Source of the DNA: an uncultured Eubacteriales bacterium
Lineage (GTDB): Bacteria; Bacillota; Clostridia; Christensenellales; Borkfalkiaceae
Direction of reading: 5' to 3'
NCBI GenBank assembly: GCA_902767455.1
Contig: CACXHH010000084.1
Span: 1-6,082 of the forward strand
DNA length: 6,082 nt
Shown in pieces: positions 1 to 5,544 of this stretch; within the stretch, counting starts at the first letter, position 1, and each line of letters starts with the position of its first letter. A model generated the notes under the pieces. It did no database searches, had not been told where the DNA came from, and was given only the letters and a program-made list of their open reading frames with translations. The position numbers and the translations under genes were made by a program.

Positions 1-113
1 CCGACGTGACGGTTATGGGCGTAGGCGACGCGTTCGTCGAACACGCTTCCGTAAACAGCCAGCTTTTACGTAACGGCTTGACCGTAGACGAAATATTGAA
101 AGCGCTTAAATGA
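1..113 (+). CDS. dxs: 1-deoxy-D-xylulose-5-phosphate synthase, C-terminal end (partial)
   Basis: The reading frame enters from the left edge and stops with TGA at 111-113. The last 36 residues read as the end of the DXS C-terminal domain: a V-M-G-V-G-D-A-F-V-E-H-A-S segment corresponds to the family's G-(I/L)-P-D-x-F-(I/V)-E-H-G-S segment, followed by a short helix and N-G-L-T-V-D-E-I-L. DXS is a cytosolic, thiamine-diphosphate-dependent enzyme that condenses pyruvate and glyceraldehyde 3-phosphate, the first step of the MEP isoprenoid pathway. The stop overlaps the next start as ATGA, so the two genes are probably translationally coupled. Only the tail is visible, so the call rests on this segment alone. 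Confidence 0.75.
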   Translation, partial: DVTVMGVGDAFVEHASVNSQLLRNGLTVDEILKALK

Positions 114-955
114 AAACGTTGATTGCCGAAAACAGAATAAAGCTTTCCCGCTTTCTGCTTGACAGCTACGAAGGCGGGCTTTCTTATTCCGTTTTTTGCA
201 AGCTTTTGCGTAAAAAAGATATAAAGATCAACGGTAAAAGAGTGTCGTCAGACGTTTTCGTCGAAAAAGGCGACGTTATCAACGTATATTATGACGGCGA
301 AGAACGCGCACGTTATGATGTCGTTTATCGTGACGAAGACGTAATTATCGTCGATAAACGCAAGTCCGTTACGAGCGAAGCGCTGTTTAAGCTTATAAAC
401 GACGATTTCGGCGGCGTTTATTTTTGTCACAGGCTCGACCGCAACACCGACGGGCTTATGTTATTCGCTCTCAACGAAACCGCTTACGAAAGCGTTTTGT
501 CGGCTTTTAAGAAAAAGGAACTTACAAAAGTTTACAGCGCGAAGGTTTACGGAAGTATGCCTTCGGCTCACGCGATAGAAAACGCTTATCTTACGAAAGA
601 TAAAGACGACGCTTTCGTCAAAGTGACGGCAAAAAAGACTTCCGAGCAATCAAAAAAAATAACGACCGAATATTACGTCGTTAAAAAAGACGAAGATACG
701 AGCGAACTTGCCGTTGTTCTTCACACGGGCAGAACTCATCAGATAAGAGCTCATCTTGCGTATTTAGGGCACTTCGTGCTGGGCGACGGAAAATACGGCG
801 ACGAAAAATTAAGTAAGGCTTTCGGCGCGAACGAGATGCAGCTTTCTTCCGTATTGCTCAAACTTTCTTTTGCAAAAACTGACGCGCTTTACCGTTTAAA
901 CGGCAAAATATTCGTTAAAAACGGTTATGAAAACTACGTTTTTTACGTCAAATAA
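110..955 (+). CDS. RluA-family pseudouridine synthase with N-terminal S4 domain
   Basis: This 281-residue protein should convert specific uridines in 23S rRNA (possibly tRNA) to pseudouridine in the cytosol. Residues about 10-60 resemble an S4 RNA-binding domain (K-D-I-K-I-N-G-K-R-V then K-G-D-V-I-N-V). The catalytic domain follows from about 70. Its signature H-R-L-D-R-N-T-D-G-L is at 107-116, with D110 as the expected catalytic aspartate, and the second core motif L-H-T-G-R-T-H-Q-I-R-A-H-L is at 204-216. The usual N-K-P-x-G segment just before the catalytic motif is replaced by V-D-K-R-K-S-V-T around 81-88, a divergent feature. Start: the ATG at 110 overlaps the dxs stop. In many Firmicutes dxs is followed by another S4-domain rRNA-modification gene, tlyA; here an RluA-type enzyme takes that place. 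The exact target (RluD, RluC or other) cannot be assigned. Confidence 0.9.
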   Translation: MKTLIAENRIKLSRFLLDSYEGGLSYSVFCKLLRKKDIKINGKRVSSDVFVEKGDVINVYYDGEERARYDVVYRDEDVIIVDKRKSVTSEALFKLINDDFGGVYFCHRLDRNTDGLMLFALNETAYESVLSAFKKKELTKVYSAKVYGSMPSAHAIENAYLTKDKDDAFVKVTAKKTSEQSKKITTEYYVVKKDEDTSELAVVLHTGRTHQIRAHLAYLGHFVLGDGKYGDEKLSKAFGANEMQLSSVLLKLSFAKTDALYRLNGKIFVKNGYENYVFYVK

Positions 956-1004
956 AATAATTGAAATTTTTTTGAAAAATTTTTGAAAAACAACGAAAAA
1001 ACAG

Positions 1005-1033
1005 TTGCAAATTTTTTATTTATCTGTTATATT
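1005..1033 (+). promoter_or_regulatory. sigma-A-type promoter of the tRNA operon
   Basis: The -35 box TTGCAA lies at 1005-1010 and the -10 box TATATT at 1028-1033, with exactly 17 bp between them. Transcription would begin near 1040, about 20 bases before tRNA-Val. The upstream stretch from about 956 is very rich in A and T tracts, which could act as an UP element. No convincing GC-rich terminator for the upstream gene is visible here. Confidence 0.75.
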
Positions 1034-1060
1034 ATATGGGCACTTGAACGAAAGCGTTTT

Positions 1061-1136
1061 GGGAGCATAGCTCAGTTGGGAGAGCATCTGCCTTACAAGC
1101 AGGGGGTCACAGGTTCGAGCCCTGTTGTTCCCACCA
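1061..1136 (+). tRNA. tRNA-Val (anticodon TAC)
   Basis: The cloverleaf is complete. Acceptor GGGAGCA (1061-1067) pairs with TGTTCCC (1126-1132), D-stem GCTC with GAGC, anticodon stem TCTGC with GCAGG around loop CTTACAA, and T-stem ACAGG with CCTGT around TTCGAGC. The anticodon is TAC at 1094-1096. Discriminator A is followed by an encoded CCA (1134-1136). It is the first gene of a four-tRNA operon. Confidence 0.97.
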
Positions 1137-1153
1137 AAAACTTTTGATAGGAT

Positions 1154-1228
1154 GCGGGAATGGCTCAGTGGTAGAGCGTTGCCTTGCCAAGGCAAATGTC
1201 GCGAGTTCGAATCTCGTTTCCCGCTCCA
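1154..1228 (+). tRNA. tRNA-Gly (anticodon GCC)
   Basis: The cloverleaf is complete. Acceptor GCGGGAA (1154-1160) pairs with TTCCCGC (1218-1224), anticodon stem TTGCC with GGCAA around loop TTGCCAA, and T-arm GCGAG-TTCGAAT-CTCGT. Discriminator T is followed by an encoded CCA (1226-1228). It lies 17 bases after tRNA-Val. Confidence 0.97.
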
Positions 1229-1251
1229 TTTTTTTTACAAAAAATTAAGGC

Positions 1252-1326
1252 GGTGCCATAGCCAAGCGGTAAGGCCCAGGTCTGCAAAACCTGTATTCCC
1301 CGGTTCAAATCCGGGTGGCACCTCCA
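1252..1326 (+). tRNA. tRNA-Cys (anticodon GCA)
   Basis: The cloverleaf is complete. Acceptor GGTGCCA (1252-1258) pairs with TGGCACC (1316-1322), anticodon stem CAGGT with ACCTG around loop CTGCAAA, and T-arm CCCGG-TTCAAAT-CCGGG. Discriminator T is followed by an encoded CCA (1324-1326). It lies 23 bases after tRNA-Gly. Confidence 0.97.
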
Positions 1327-1335
1327 AAATTTTTT

Positions 1336-1422
1336 GCCGCTGTGGTGAAATTGGCAGACGCGCTGGACTCAAAATCCTGTGGTAGTGATACCGTGTCGGT
1401 TCGAGTCCGACCAGCGGCACCA
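1336..1422 (+). tRNA. tRNA-Leu (anticodon CAA)
   Basis: This 87-base tRNA has the long variable arm expected of Leu. Acceptor GCCGCTG (1336-1342) pairs with CAGCGGC (1412-1418). The anticodon loop CTCAAAA gives CAA, reading UUG. T-arm TCGGT-TCGAGTC-CGACC (or the one-base-shifted equivalent) precedes A and an encoded CCA (1420-1422). The anticodon stem appears to hold one T-T mismatch. It is the last gene of the operon and lies beside the probable integration boundary of the mobile element. Confidence 0.95.
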
Positions 1423-1452
1423 CCTTAATCAAAACGATACTTGATAAGGGTG
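1421..1452. repeat. imperfect inverted repeat abutting tRNA-Leu; candidate attachment site
   Basis: Arms CACCTTAATCAA (1421-1432) and TTGATAAGGGTG (1441-1452) are reverse complements except at two positions and flank an 8-bp centre. The left arm overlaps the last two bases of tRNA-Leu. Serine recombinase att sites are short imperfect inverted repeats next to the recombinase gene, and this lies in the 86-bp gap between the tRNA operon and the recombinase. It could instead only be a tRNA 3'-processing hairpin. The crossover dinucleotide cannot be assigned without the other junction. Confidence 0.35.
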
Positions 1453-1463
1453 TTACCATTAGG

Positions 1464-1500
1464 GAAAACAGGCGCAGGCGAATAGCTTGCGCCTGTTTTC
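1464..1500. terminator. bidirectional Rho-independent terminator
   Basis: A perfect 13-bp stem, GAAAACAGGCGCA (1464-1476) with TGCGCCTGTTTTC (1488-1500), encloses an 11-base loop. Either strand gives a GC-rich stem core followed by a T run. It can end the tRNA operon on the plus strand and the recombinase operon on the minus strand; the recombinase gene stops at 1509. Confidence 0.85.
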
Positions 1501-1508
1501 TTGCCTTT

Positions 1509-3125
1509 TTACGGTAAATCTATCTCTCCGACGTGCGTTAGACATATCGTTACCGTTCTTTTATAGCCGTCTTCCGTTTTTACCTTTTCCGAAACGATGA
1601 CTTTATCGATCAGCAGTCTGACGATTTCGGGCGTTAGTTTCTTGATTCTGCCCGTTTTGACCACAAGAGAAACGAAATTATTGATGTTATCATTTATCTC
1701 GTCGTATCGGTCGATTTCGCTTTGACTGTTTTCAACCGTTTCTTTCAGTTGCCGTTGCTCCTGCTCATATGCCTCGGACATCAAAGCAAACCGTTCTTCC
1801 GTTATCTTGCCCATAACCTTATCTTCATAAAGGCTTTGAATGATCTTGTTCAGAGCCTTTATTCTGTTTTCGGCTTCGGATACTTGTCTTGCCTTCTTCG
1901 CAACTTCCTTTCTTGACAGCAATCGGGAGTGTTGGATGGCAATATCGACAAAGTCTCCTTCATGATCGATGACAAAGTCGGAAACTCTTTTTAAGTAACT
2001 CAGAACGATTTCTTCAATGGCTTCTACGGTTATCTGATGCGAAGTGCAGGTCGATTTCTTCTGCTTGCGGTAGGACGAGCAGTTAAAATATTCCTTTTGC
2101 TTCATAGTAGATGAGCGGCAGAGATACATTTTCTTTCCGCAGTCCGCACAGTAAACCATTCCCGAAAACACGTTCATCTCGCCCATCGGCGTCGGTCTTC
2201 GTCTGCCTTCGCGTATTTTCTGTACGGTATCATACGTCTGTTTGTCGATGATCGCTTCCTGCGTATTCTCGAAGGTAACCCATTTAGACGGATCGTTCCA
2301 TACCTTCTTCTTACACTTATAGGACTTCTTTGTCGTCCGGAAGTTTACGGTACAGCCCGTATAGTGCGGATTGCTCAGGATTCGTTTTATCGTATCCGAG
2401 CACCATAATTCAGGCATGGGTGATGTTGCCGGGTGCTTAATGCCGAGTCTGTCGTAATGGCAGATTGGCGTTTCAACTTTTCTTTCGTTGAGAATCCGTG
2501 CAATATGCGTCGGACCGAACCCCTGCATACAGAGAGCGAAAATCTCTTTTACCGTTTTTGCCGCTTCTTCATCGATGATCCATTGTTCCTTGTCGTCGGG
2601 GCTTTTCAGATAACCGAAAGGCGGAACAGTACACAGGTGTTTTCCCGAATTGCCTTTGGAACGGAATACCGCGCGGATCTTCTTGCTTGTGTCCTTTGCG
2701 TACCACTCGTTGATGATGTTACGGAATGGGGTAAAATCGTTGTCTACCTGACTTTCACTGTCCACGCCGTCATTGACCGCGATAAATCTTACGCCCGCTT
2801 CGGGAAAGGTTATCTCGGTATACACGCCGACTTTCAGATAATCCCTGCCGAGCCTCGACATATCCTTGACAATAATTGTACCGACCTCGCCGGCGTCGAC
2901 TTTACGCATTAAACGCTGAAAGTCGGGGCGATTGAAGTTCGTACCCGAATATCCGTCGTCCACAAACGTTTCAAGATTGCGGAAACCGTGTTCTTTTGCA
3001 TATTTGCTCAATATTTCTTTTTGATGTACGATGCTGTTGCTGTCACCTTCCTGTTCGTCGTCACGGCTTAAACGACAGTATAACGCCGTGATTTTGTCCT
3101 GATTATTGTTATTTCGTGTTCTCAT
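1509..3125 (-). CDS. large serine recombinase, TndX/TnpX type
   Basis: This 538-residue site-specific recombinase should excise and insert the surrounding element through a 5'-phosphoserine intermediate. The resolvase domain is at about 10-150: Y-C-R-L-S-R-D-D carries the catalytic S20, and D-M-S-R-L-G-R-D at 88-95 holds the conserved arginines. The recombinase DNA-binding domain runs about 165-310 (P-P-F-G-Y at 168-172). A zinc ribbon follows, with C326, C329, C349 and C360. A predicted coiled coil at about 405-480 and a conserved C-terminal segment complete the protein. The length is close to that of TndX of Tn5397. The ATG is preceded by AAGGAG with a 6-base gap, and the site overlaps the end of tnpW three bases upstream, which indicates coupling. 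The gene reads toward the tRNA operon, the usual position at an element end. No motif is missing, so it is probably active. Confidence 0.95.
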   Translation of the reverse strand: MRTRNNNNQDKITALYCRLSRDDEQEGDSNSIVHQKEILSKYAKEHGFRNLETFVDDGYSGTNFNRPDFQRLMRKVDAGEVGTIIVKDMSRLGRDYLKVGVYTEITFPEAGVRFIAVNDGVDSESQVDNDFTPFRNIINEWYAKDTSKKIRAVFRSKGNSGKHLCTVPPFGYLKSPDDKEQWIIDEEAAKTVKEIFALCMQGFGPTHIARILNERKVETPICHYDRLGIKHPATSPMPELWCSDTIKRILSNPHYTGCTVNFRTTKKSYKCKKKVWNDPSKWVTFENTQEAIIDKQTYDTVQKIREGRRRPTPMGEMNVFSGMVYCADCGKKMYLCRSSTMKQKEYFNCSSYRKQKKSTCTSHQITVEAIEEIVLSYLKRVSDFVIDHEGDFVDIAIQHSRLLSRKEVAKKARQVSEAENRIKALNKIIQSLYEDKVMGKITEERFALMSEAYEQEQRQLKETVENSQSEIDRYDEINDNINNFVSLVVKTGRIKKLTPEIVRLLIDKVIVSEKVKTEDGYKRTVTICLTHVGEIDLP

Positions 3126-3128
3126 AGA

Positions 3129-3308
3129 TTACTCCTTATAAGAACACTCTGCAAGTTCGTCGTGTTTAGCGGACAGCATATCTTCGACGCCCGATTCTAT
3201 CATCTTTTTCGTCAGGTCGAAGATGCTGTTTTTCGCCGTTTCGCTGGGTCTTAAAACAACGGTATAAACCGTATTGCCGATTTTCTTATCATATACTGTT
3301 TCTTTCAT
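3129..3308 (-). CDS. tnpW: TnpW-like transposon-encoded small protein
   Basis: The protein is 59 residues from the ATG at 3308. The N-terminal part K-K-I-G-N-T-V-Y-T-V-V-L-R-P-S-E-T-A-K matches my recollection of the TnpW family, small proteins of unknown biochemical role encoded just upstream of Tn4451-type recombinases. It ends three bases before the recombinase start and its last codons contain that gene's ribosome binding site. The start is uncertain. The only good Shine-Dalgarno, AAAGGAG (3329-3335), is 20 bases from this ATG, too far, but five bases from an in-frame ATT at 3323, which would give 64 residues beginning I/M-T-E-N-T-M-K-E-T. An upstream TTG at 3359 has no ribosome binding site. 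The function is probably a modulator of recombination or of operon expression; this is inferred from position only. Confidence 0.7.
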   Translation of the reverse strand: MKETVYDKKIGNTVYTVVLRPSETAKNSIFDLTKKMIESGVEDMLSAKHDELAECSYKE

Positions 3309-3372
3309 CGTGTTTTCCGTAATCGAATCTCCTTTGGATTTTATTACGCAAACACGCAAAGAAGGGGAAGAA

Positions 3373-3603
3373 CTACTTTTCCTGCGTTACGCTGTTCACC
3401 TTCTGCTTTAACGCTTCGTATCCTTCCACGATTAACCTAACTTTCGTTATGTTGTTCACCCGAAGAAATTCGTTTATCTCATCACATAATGCTCTCGGCA
3501 TCATCGTGCCGAAGCTCCCGTTTATTTCTTTTCTTCGTTCCTTGTGCTTTTCTTCATACTTCCTGCGGGTTATGCGCCTTGCAGTATCTTCTTTCCGTTC
3601 CAT
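3373..3603 (-). CDS. small basic protein, ribbon-helix-helix-like (hypothetical)
   Basis: This 76-residue protein has a strongly charged, basic N-terminal third (residues 1-28 rich in K, R and E). The C-terminal half, about 33-70, reads M-M-P-R-A-L-C-D-E-I-N-E-F-L then N-I-T-K-V-R-L-I-V-E-G-Y-E-A-L. A short strand, a helix, a turn and a second helix fit an Arc/MetJ-type ribbon-helix-helix fold, which binds DNA as a dimer. Similar small proteins occur in Clostridial integrative elements. The ATG has AAGGAG upstream at an 8-9 base gap. It sits between tnpV and tnpW in the same transcription unit, so it is a candidate repressor of the operon (for example at the palindrome 4003-4016) or a recombination accessory factor. 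That role is inferred. Confidence 0.75.
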   Translation of the reverse strand: MERKEDTARRITRRKYEEKHKERRKEINGSFGTMMPRALCDEINEFLRVNNITKVRLIVEGYEALKQKVNSVTQEK

Positions 3604-3615
3604 AGCGCCTGCTCC

Positions 3616-3978
3616 TTATACATAGACGATTTCATTCAAGATTTCTTCTTCGATACGGCTTTGCATTTCGTTTATCCGTCTGACGTCCTCGATATAATTT
3701 CCCGTCCGCTTATACTGTTCGTCTCTGGACAATTTCTCGTACATGACCGAATAAAGCTCTTCCGCCTGTTTATCTATCCCATGCAGATAGGCGGGGAGGT
3801 CGCCGGCTAATGCCCACATCTTCCCGACGTTATGCTCTTCAAGATAGATTTTCGCAAGCGTACCATACATGCCGTAAACGTGTTTTACAGGTTTTACGAT
3901 GCTTTGATACAACTTGATTTCTTCAACCGTCAAGCCTTCGCCGTTTTCCGCTTTTCTTAAAACTTCGTCTTTGTTCAT
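3616..3978 (-). CDS. tnpV: TnpV-like transposon-encoded protein
   Basis: The protein has 120 residues and no membrane segment or signal peptide. The central block Y-G-x-L-A-K-I-Y-L-E-E-H followed by M-W-A-L-A-G-D-L-P, the acidic helical stretch A-E-E-L-Y-S-V-M, and the C-terminal I-E-E-E-I-L-N-E-I-V-Y match the pattern I recall for TnpV of Tn4451, which also ends in an E-I-V-Y motif. TnpV has no established biochemical function. The ATG is preceded by AAGGAG at 8 bases. It is the first gene of the tnpV / RHH-like / tnpW / recombinase operon, directly behind a strong predicted promoter. The N-terminal 30 residues (E-G-L-T-V-E-E-I-K-L-Y) look like a short helical extension. Confidence 0.75.
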   Translation of the reverse strand: MNKDEVLRKAENGEGLTVEEIKLYQSIVKPVKHVYGMYGTLAKIYLEEHNVGKMWALAGDLPAYLHGIDKQAEELYSVMYEKLSRDEQYKRTGNYIEDVRRINEMQSRIEEEILNEIVYV

Positions 3979-4002
3979 AGCAAATCTCCTTAGAATATAT
4001 TA

Positions 4003-4016
4003 TCGTATATATACGA
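4003..4016. promoter_or_regulatory. 14-bp perfect palindrome at the tnpV promoter; candidate operator
   Basis: TCGTATATATACGA is identical to its reverse complement. It starts 7 bases downstream of the -10 box of the minus-strand promoter, covering the predicted start of transcription, and lies upstream of the tnpV ribosome binding site. This is the expected place for a repressor site. The regulator is unknown; the RHH-like protein of the same operon is one candidate. Confidence 0.5.
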
Positions 4017-4023
4017 CGCTATT

Positions 4024-4052
4024 ATTTTACGGTATTTGCTTCGGAAAGTCAA
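4024..4052 (-). promoter_or_regulatory. sigma-A-type promoter of the tnpV-to-recombinase operon
   Basis: On the minus strand TTGACT (4047-4052) and TAAAAT (4024-4029) are separated by exactly 17 bp. Each box matches the consensus at five of six positions. Transcription should start near 4016-4018, about 40 bases upstream of tnpV. No comparable promoter was seen between the four genes, which supports a single transcript. Confidence 0.75.
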
Positions 4053-4131
4053 GCTCTTTTTCAGAACCGGAGTGTAGATACTATGATTTTTTTATGTTTC
4101 CTTTCTATTTTTTTATCTTTGTTTCGCCTCA

Positions 4132-4159
4132 TGGAAAAGTCGGTTTCCGACTTGTTCCA
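4132..4159. repeat. 12-bp hairpin in the gap between tnpV and the DUF6291-like gene
   Basis: TGGAAAAGTCGG (4132-4143) pairs with CCGACTT plus TTCCA (4147-4159), with a 3-base loop and one bulged G at 4154. A second inverted repeat starts at once: AAAGCCCG (4159-4166) and CGGGCTTT (4233-4240), 66 bases apart. Neither is followed by a clean T run on the minus strand, so these are weak terminator candidates for the DUF6291-like gene. I see no gene in 4053-4249. Confidence 0.45.
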
Positions 4160-4249
4160 AAGCCCGTTTTTGAAATAGATTGCAAAAACCTTATCCTGCT
4201 TGTAAAATGTACCCGTTTTCCAATTTATTTTTCGGGCTTTTGCTTTCCG

Positions 4250-4910
4250 TTATGACGATATAATCTCGTCGTAGTGCGACAGTATCTTGTAAAGACTTGG
4301 TTCGTTTGCCCACTTGGAACTTGCTTTTAACTTGTCCGAAAGTACAGAGAAATCTTTGTCTTTTACAAGTTCAACCGCATTGCCGTAGAGATTGTTCCTG
4401 ATGTGCGGATTTACTGACAAAAACTGTTCCAGTGTAATTGCAGCAGTTTGTTTCCGTAGTTTACCTCCATGTTTTCCGACAACACTTCTCGTCTTGCTTA
4501 TGTCGAGTTTCCTTTTGGCAAGATTGAAGTAGAGCGCAACGTTATTGCTCAGATCCGTAGGTTCAACACCGTCTACCATATAACCGTAGATTGCCTTTAT
4601 ATATTGCCATATCTCTTCGTCCGTCATCAGCAGGATTGCCTTGTAGTAAGCGGCATTGGAAGGTGAAGTGTTTCATCTTCATGTTAAGCCTTTTGGGGCG
4701 TTTCCCGTTCTTTTCGGCTTCCTTGCTTTCCATCATCACGTCGATAATGTTCTCCCAAAAGTATTCCGACTTGTTTCCTTTCGGCGGTTTTACCGGCTCT
4801 TCTTCGAACATAAACTTGCAGATCGCTTTCATAAACTGTCCACGCGTCGCATCGTCGTCCAGCATTTCCATAACGTCTTTGTAAATCTCATAAAACGTAA
4901 ATTGCGTCAA
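4250..4910 (-). pseudogene. tandem DUF6291-like protein, frameshifted at the domain junction
   Basis: Two overlapping open frames (4910 to about 4656, and about 4654 to 4250) read as one gene with an extra base near 4655-4658. Dropping that base gives a continuous protein of about 219 residues. Domain 1 (F-T-F-Y-E-I-Y then M-K-A-I-C-K-F-M-F-E-E-E-P) and domain 2 (F-T-F-Q-A-A-Y-Y-K then Y-I-K-A-I-Y-G-Y-M-V-D-G-V-E-P) align with each other along their length, as in tandem DUF6291-like proteins of phages and integrative elements. The C-terminal part (N-P-H-I-R-N-N-L-Y-G, then L-Y-K-I-L-S-H-Y-D-E-I) is conserved in such proteins as I recall them. The start is TTG at 4910 behind AAGGAGGT with a 7-base gap. 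The function is unknown. As the bases stand, the first frame would add a 30-residue out-of-frame tail and the second domain could be made only by re-initiation at ATG 4627 or by frameshifting. Confidence 0.75.
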
Positions 4911-4956
4911 TCTGAATACCTCCTTATGTTTTTCTGCTTTACGTTTTGTTTTTCTG

Positions 4957-4970
4957 CCCGCTAAGGCGGG
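4957..4970. repeat. short GC-rich hairpin over the end of the leader ORF
   Basis: CCCGC (4957-4961) and GCGGG (4966-4970) flank a 4-base loop, extendable by one G-T pair. On the minus strand the TAG stop of the 9-codon leader lies in this hairpin. There is no T tract after it, so it is unlikely to be a terminator. Confidence 0.5.
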
Positions 4971-4990
4971 TACACTTGTTTGTAACTCAT
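4961..4990 (-). CDS. possible 9-codon leader peptide before the DUF6291-like gene
   Basis: On the minus strand GGAG (5001-5004) is followed after 10 bases by ATG at 4990 and a short frame, M-S-Y-K-Q-V-Y-P-P, ending at TAG (4963-4961) inside a GC-rich hairpin. The same frame stays open after the TAG for another 17 codons to TGA 4909-4907, which overlaps the TTG start of the DUF6291-like gene. It could be a leader peptide coupling translation to the next gene, or a 27-codon ORF broken by an amber codon. It is too short for homology, and chance cannot be excluded. Confidence 0.3.
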   Translation of the reverse strand: MSYKQVYPP

Positions 4991-5014
4991 TATCTGTTAT
5001 CTCCTTTTCCGTTC

Positions 5015-5020
5015 ACTATA
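5015..5020 (-). promoter_or_regulatory. candidate -10 box of the DUF6291-like operon, inside repeat copy 1
   Basis: Copy 1 reads TATAGT on the minus strand at 5015-5020. Transcription starting about 7 bases on, near 5008, would fall just upstream of the AAAAGGAG ribosome binding site (5001-5008) of the leader ORF. No TTGACA-like -35 box is seen 17 bases upstream, so a standard promoter is not established. Confidence 0.3.
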
Positions 5021-5038
5021 TATGGACATTTGCTTGCC

Positions 5039-5544
5039 CGTTTGTGGGGGGGGTGTTTTTCGTAAGTTCTTGAAAATATCCTCTACTTATATTGGAAAGT
5101 TTTCATCTCGTTGTGGGGGTGTTTCACTGAACATTTTCAAAAACCCTTCTACTATAATTGGAAACTTACCATACCCTTTGGCGGGGTGTTTTAAGAAATT
5201 CATGGTAATTTATTTTACCTTCACTATTATTGGACATTTCCGGTACGAAACTTAATGGTTTACGCGAAACTTTTTTCGTTAAGACAAAGATCCCCTCACT
5301 ATATATGGACAACAGAGAGTAAGAACTTCGTATTTTTCCGAAAATAAATATCCCTCTACTATAATTGGAAACTTCAGACACGAAAGTTAACGGTCTGCAC
5401 GAAACTTTTTTCATTAAGACAAAGATTTTCTCACTATATATGGACAATAGAGGACAAAAACCTTTATGTTTCCGTTACATATCCTCAATATTATTGGAAA
5501 GTTTCAATCACTTTGCGGGGGTGTTTAGAAAAAATTTTTATTGT
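5039..5544. repeat. spacer family a of the array: G-run plus TGTTT
   Basis: The DNA after copies 1, 2, 3 and 8 shares a T-rich lead-in, a run of four to eight G, then TGTTT and an A/T-rich tail. The G-runs begin near 5046, 5114, 5182 and 5516. Copy plus spacer makes a ~65-bp composite unit repeated three times in tandem at the left and once more at the right. Confidence 0.7.
5231..5465. repeat. tandem ~135-bp higher-order duplication in the array (spacer family b)
   Basis: The segment 5231-5330 recurs at 5366-5465 with a 135-bp offset. The best-conserved core, 5265-5291 against 5400-5426, is 27 bases with one mismatch; the following repeat copies 5 and 7 are identical over TCACTATATATGGACAA. 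Part of the array therefore grew by duplication of a two-copy unit. Confidence 0.75.

Noticed and set aside
1125..1459. Open frames on both strands across the tRNA genes (for example a minus-strand frame with V-G-L-E-P-T-R and P-G-F-E-P-G).
   Set aside because: These peptides are the well-known artefact of translating tRNA T-arms; four complete cloverleafs occupy the stretch.
2433..2912. 159-codon plus-strand frame inside the recombinase gene.
   Set aside because: It is antisense to a complete serine recombinase with intact motifs and has no recognisable domain.
3129..3359. tnpW starting at the upstream TTG (3359).
   Set aside because: No ribosome binding site precedes it and the extra residues M-R-V-C-V-I-K-S-K include the Shine-Dalgarno of the shorter form.
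4563..4910. The 115-residue frame as a complete independent protein.
   Set aside because: Its last 30 residues are out of frame relative to the adjoining domain; the in-phase sequence after one base is the conserved one.
5166..5447. Minus-strand open frame of 93 codons with periodic S-I-Y-S-E-G-I-F and P-L-S-F-V-P-E units.
   Set aside because: The periodicity is just the DNA repeats in translation; there is no ribosome binding site and the plus strand gives equally periodic frames.
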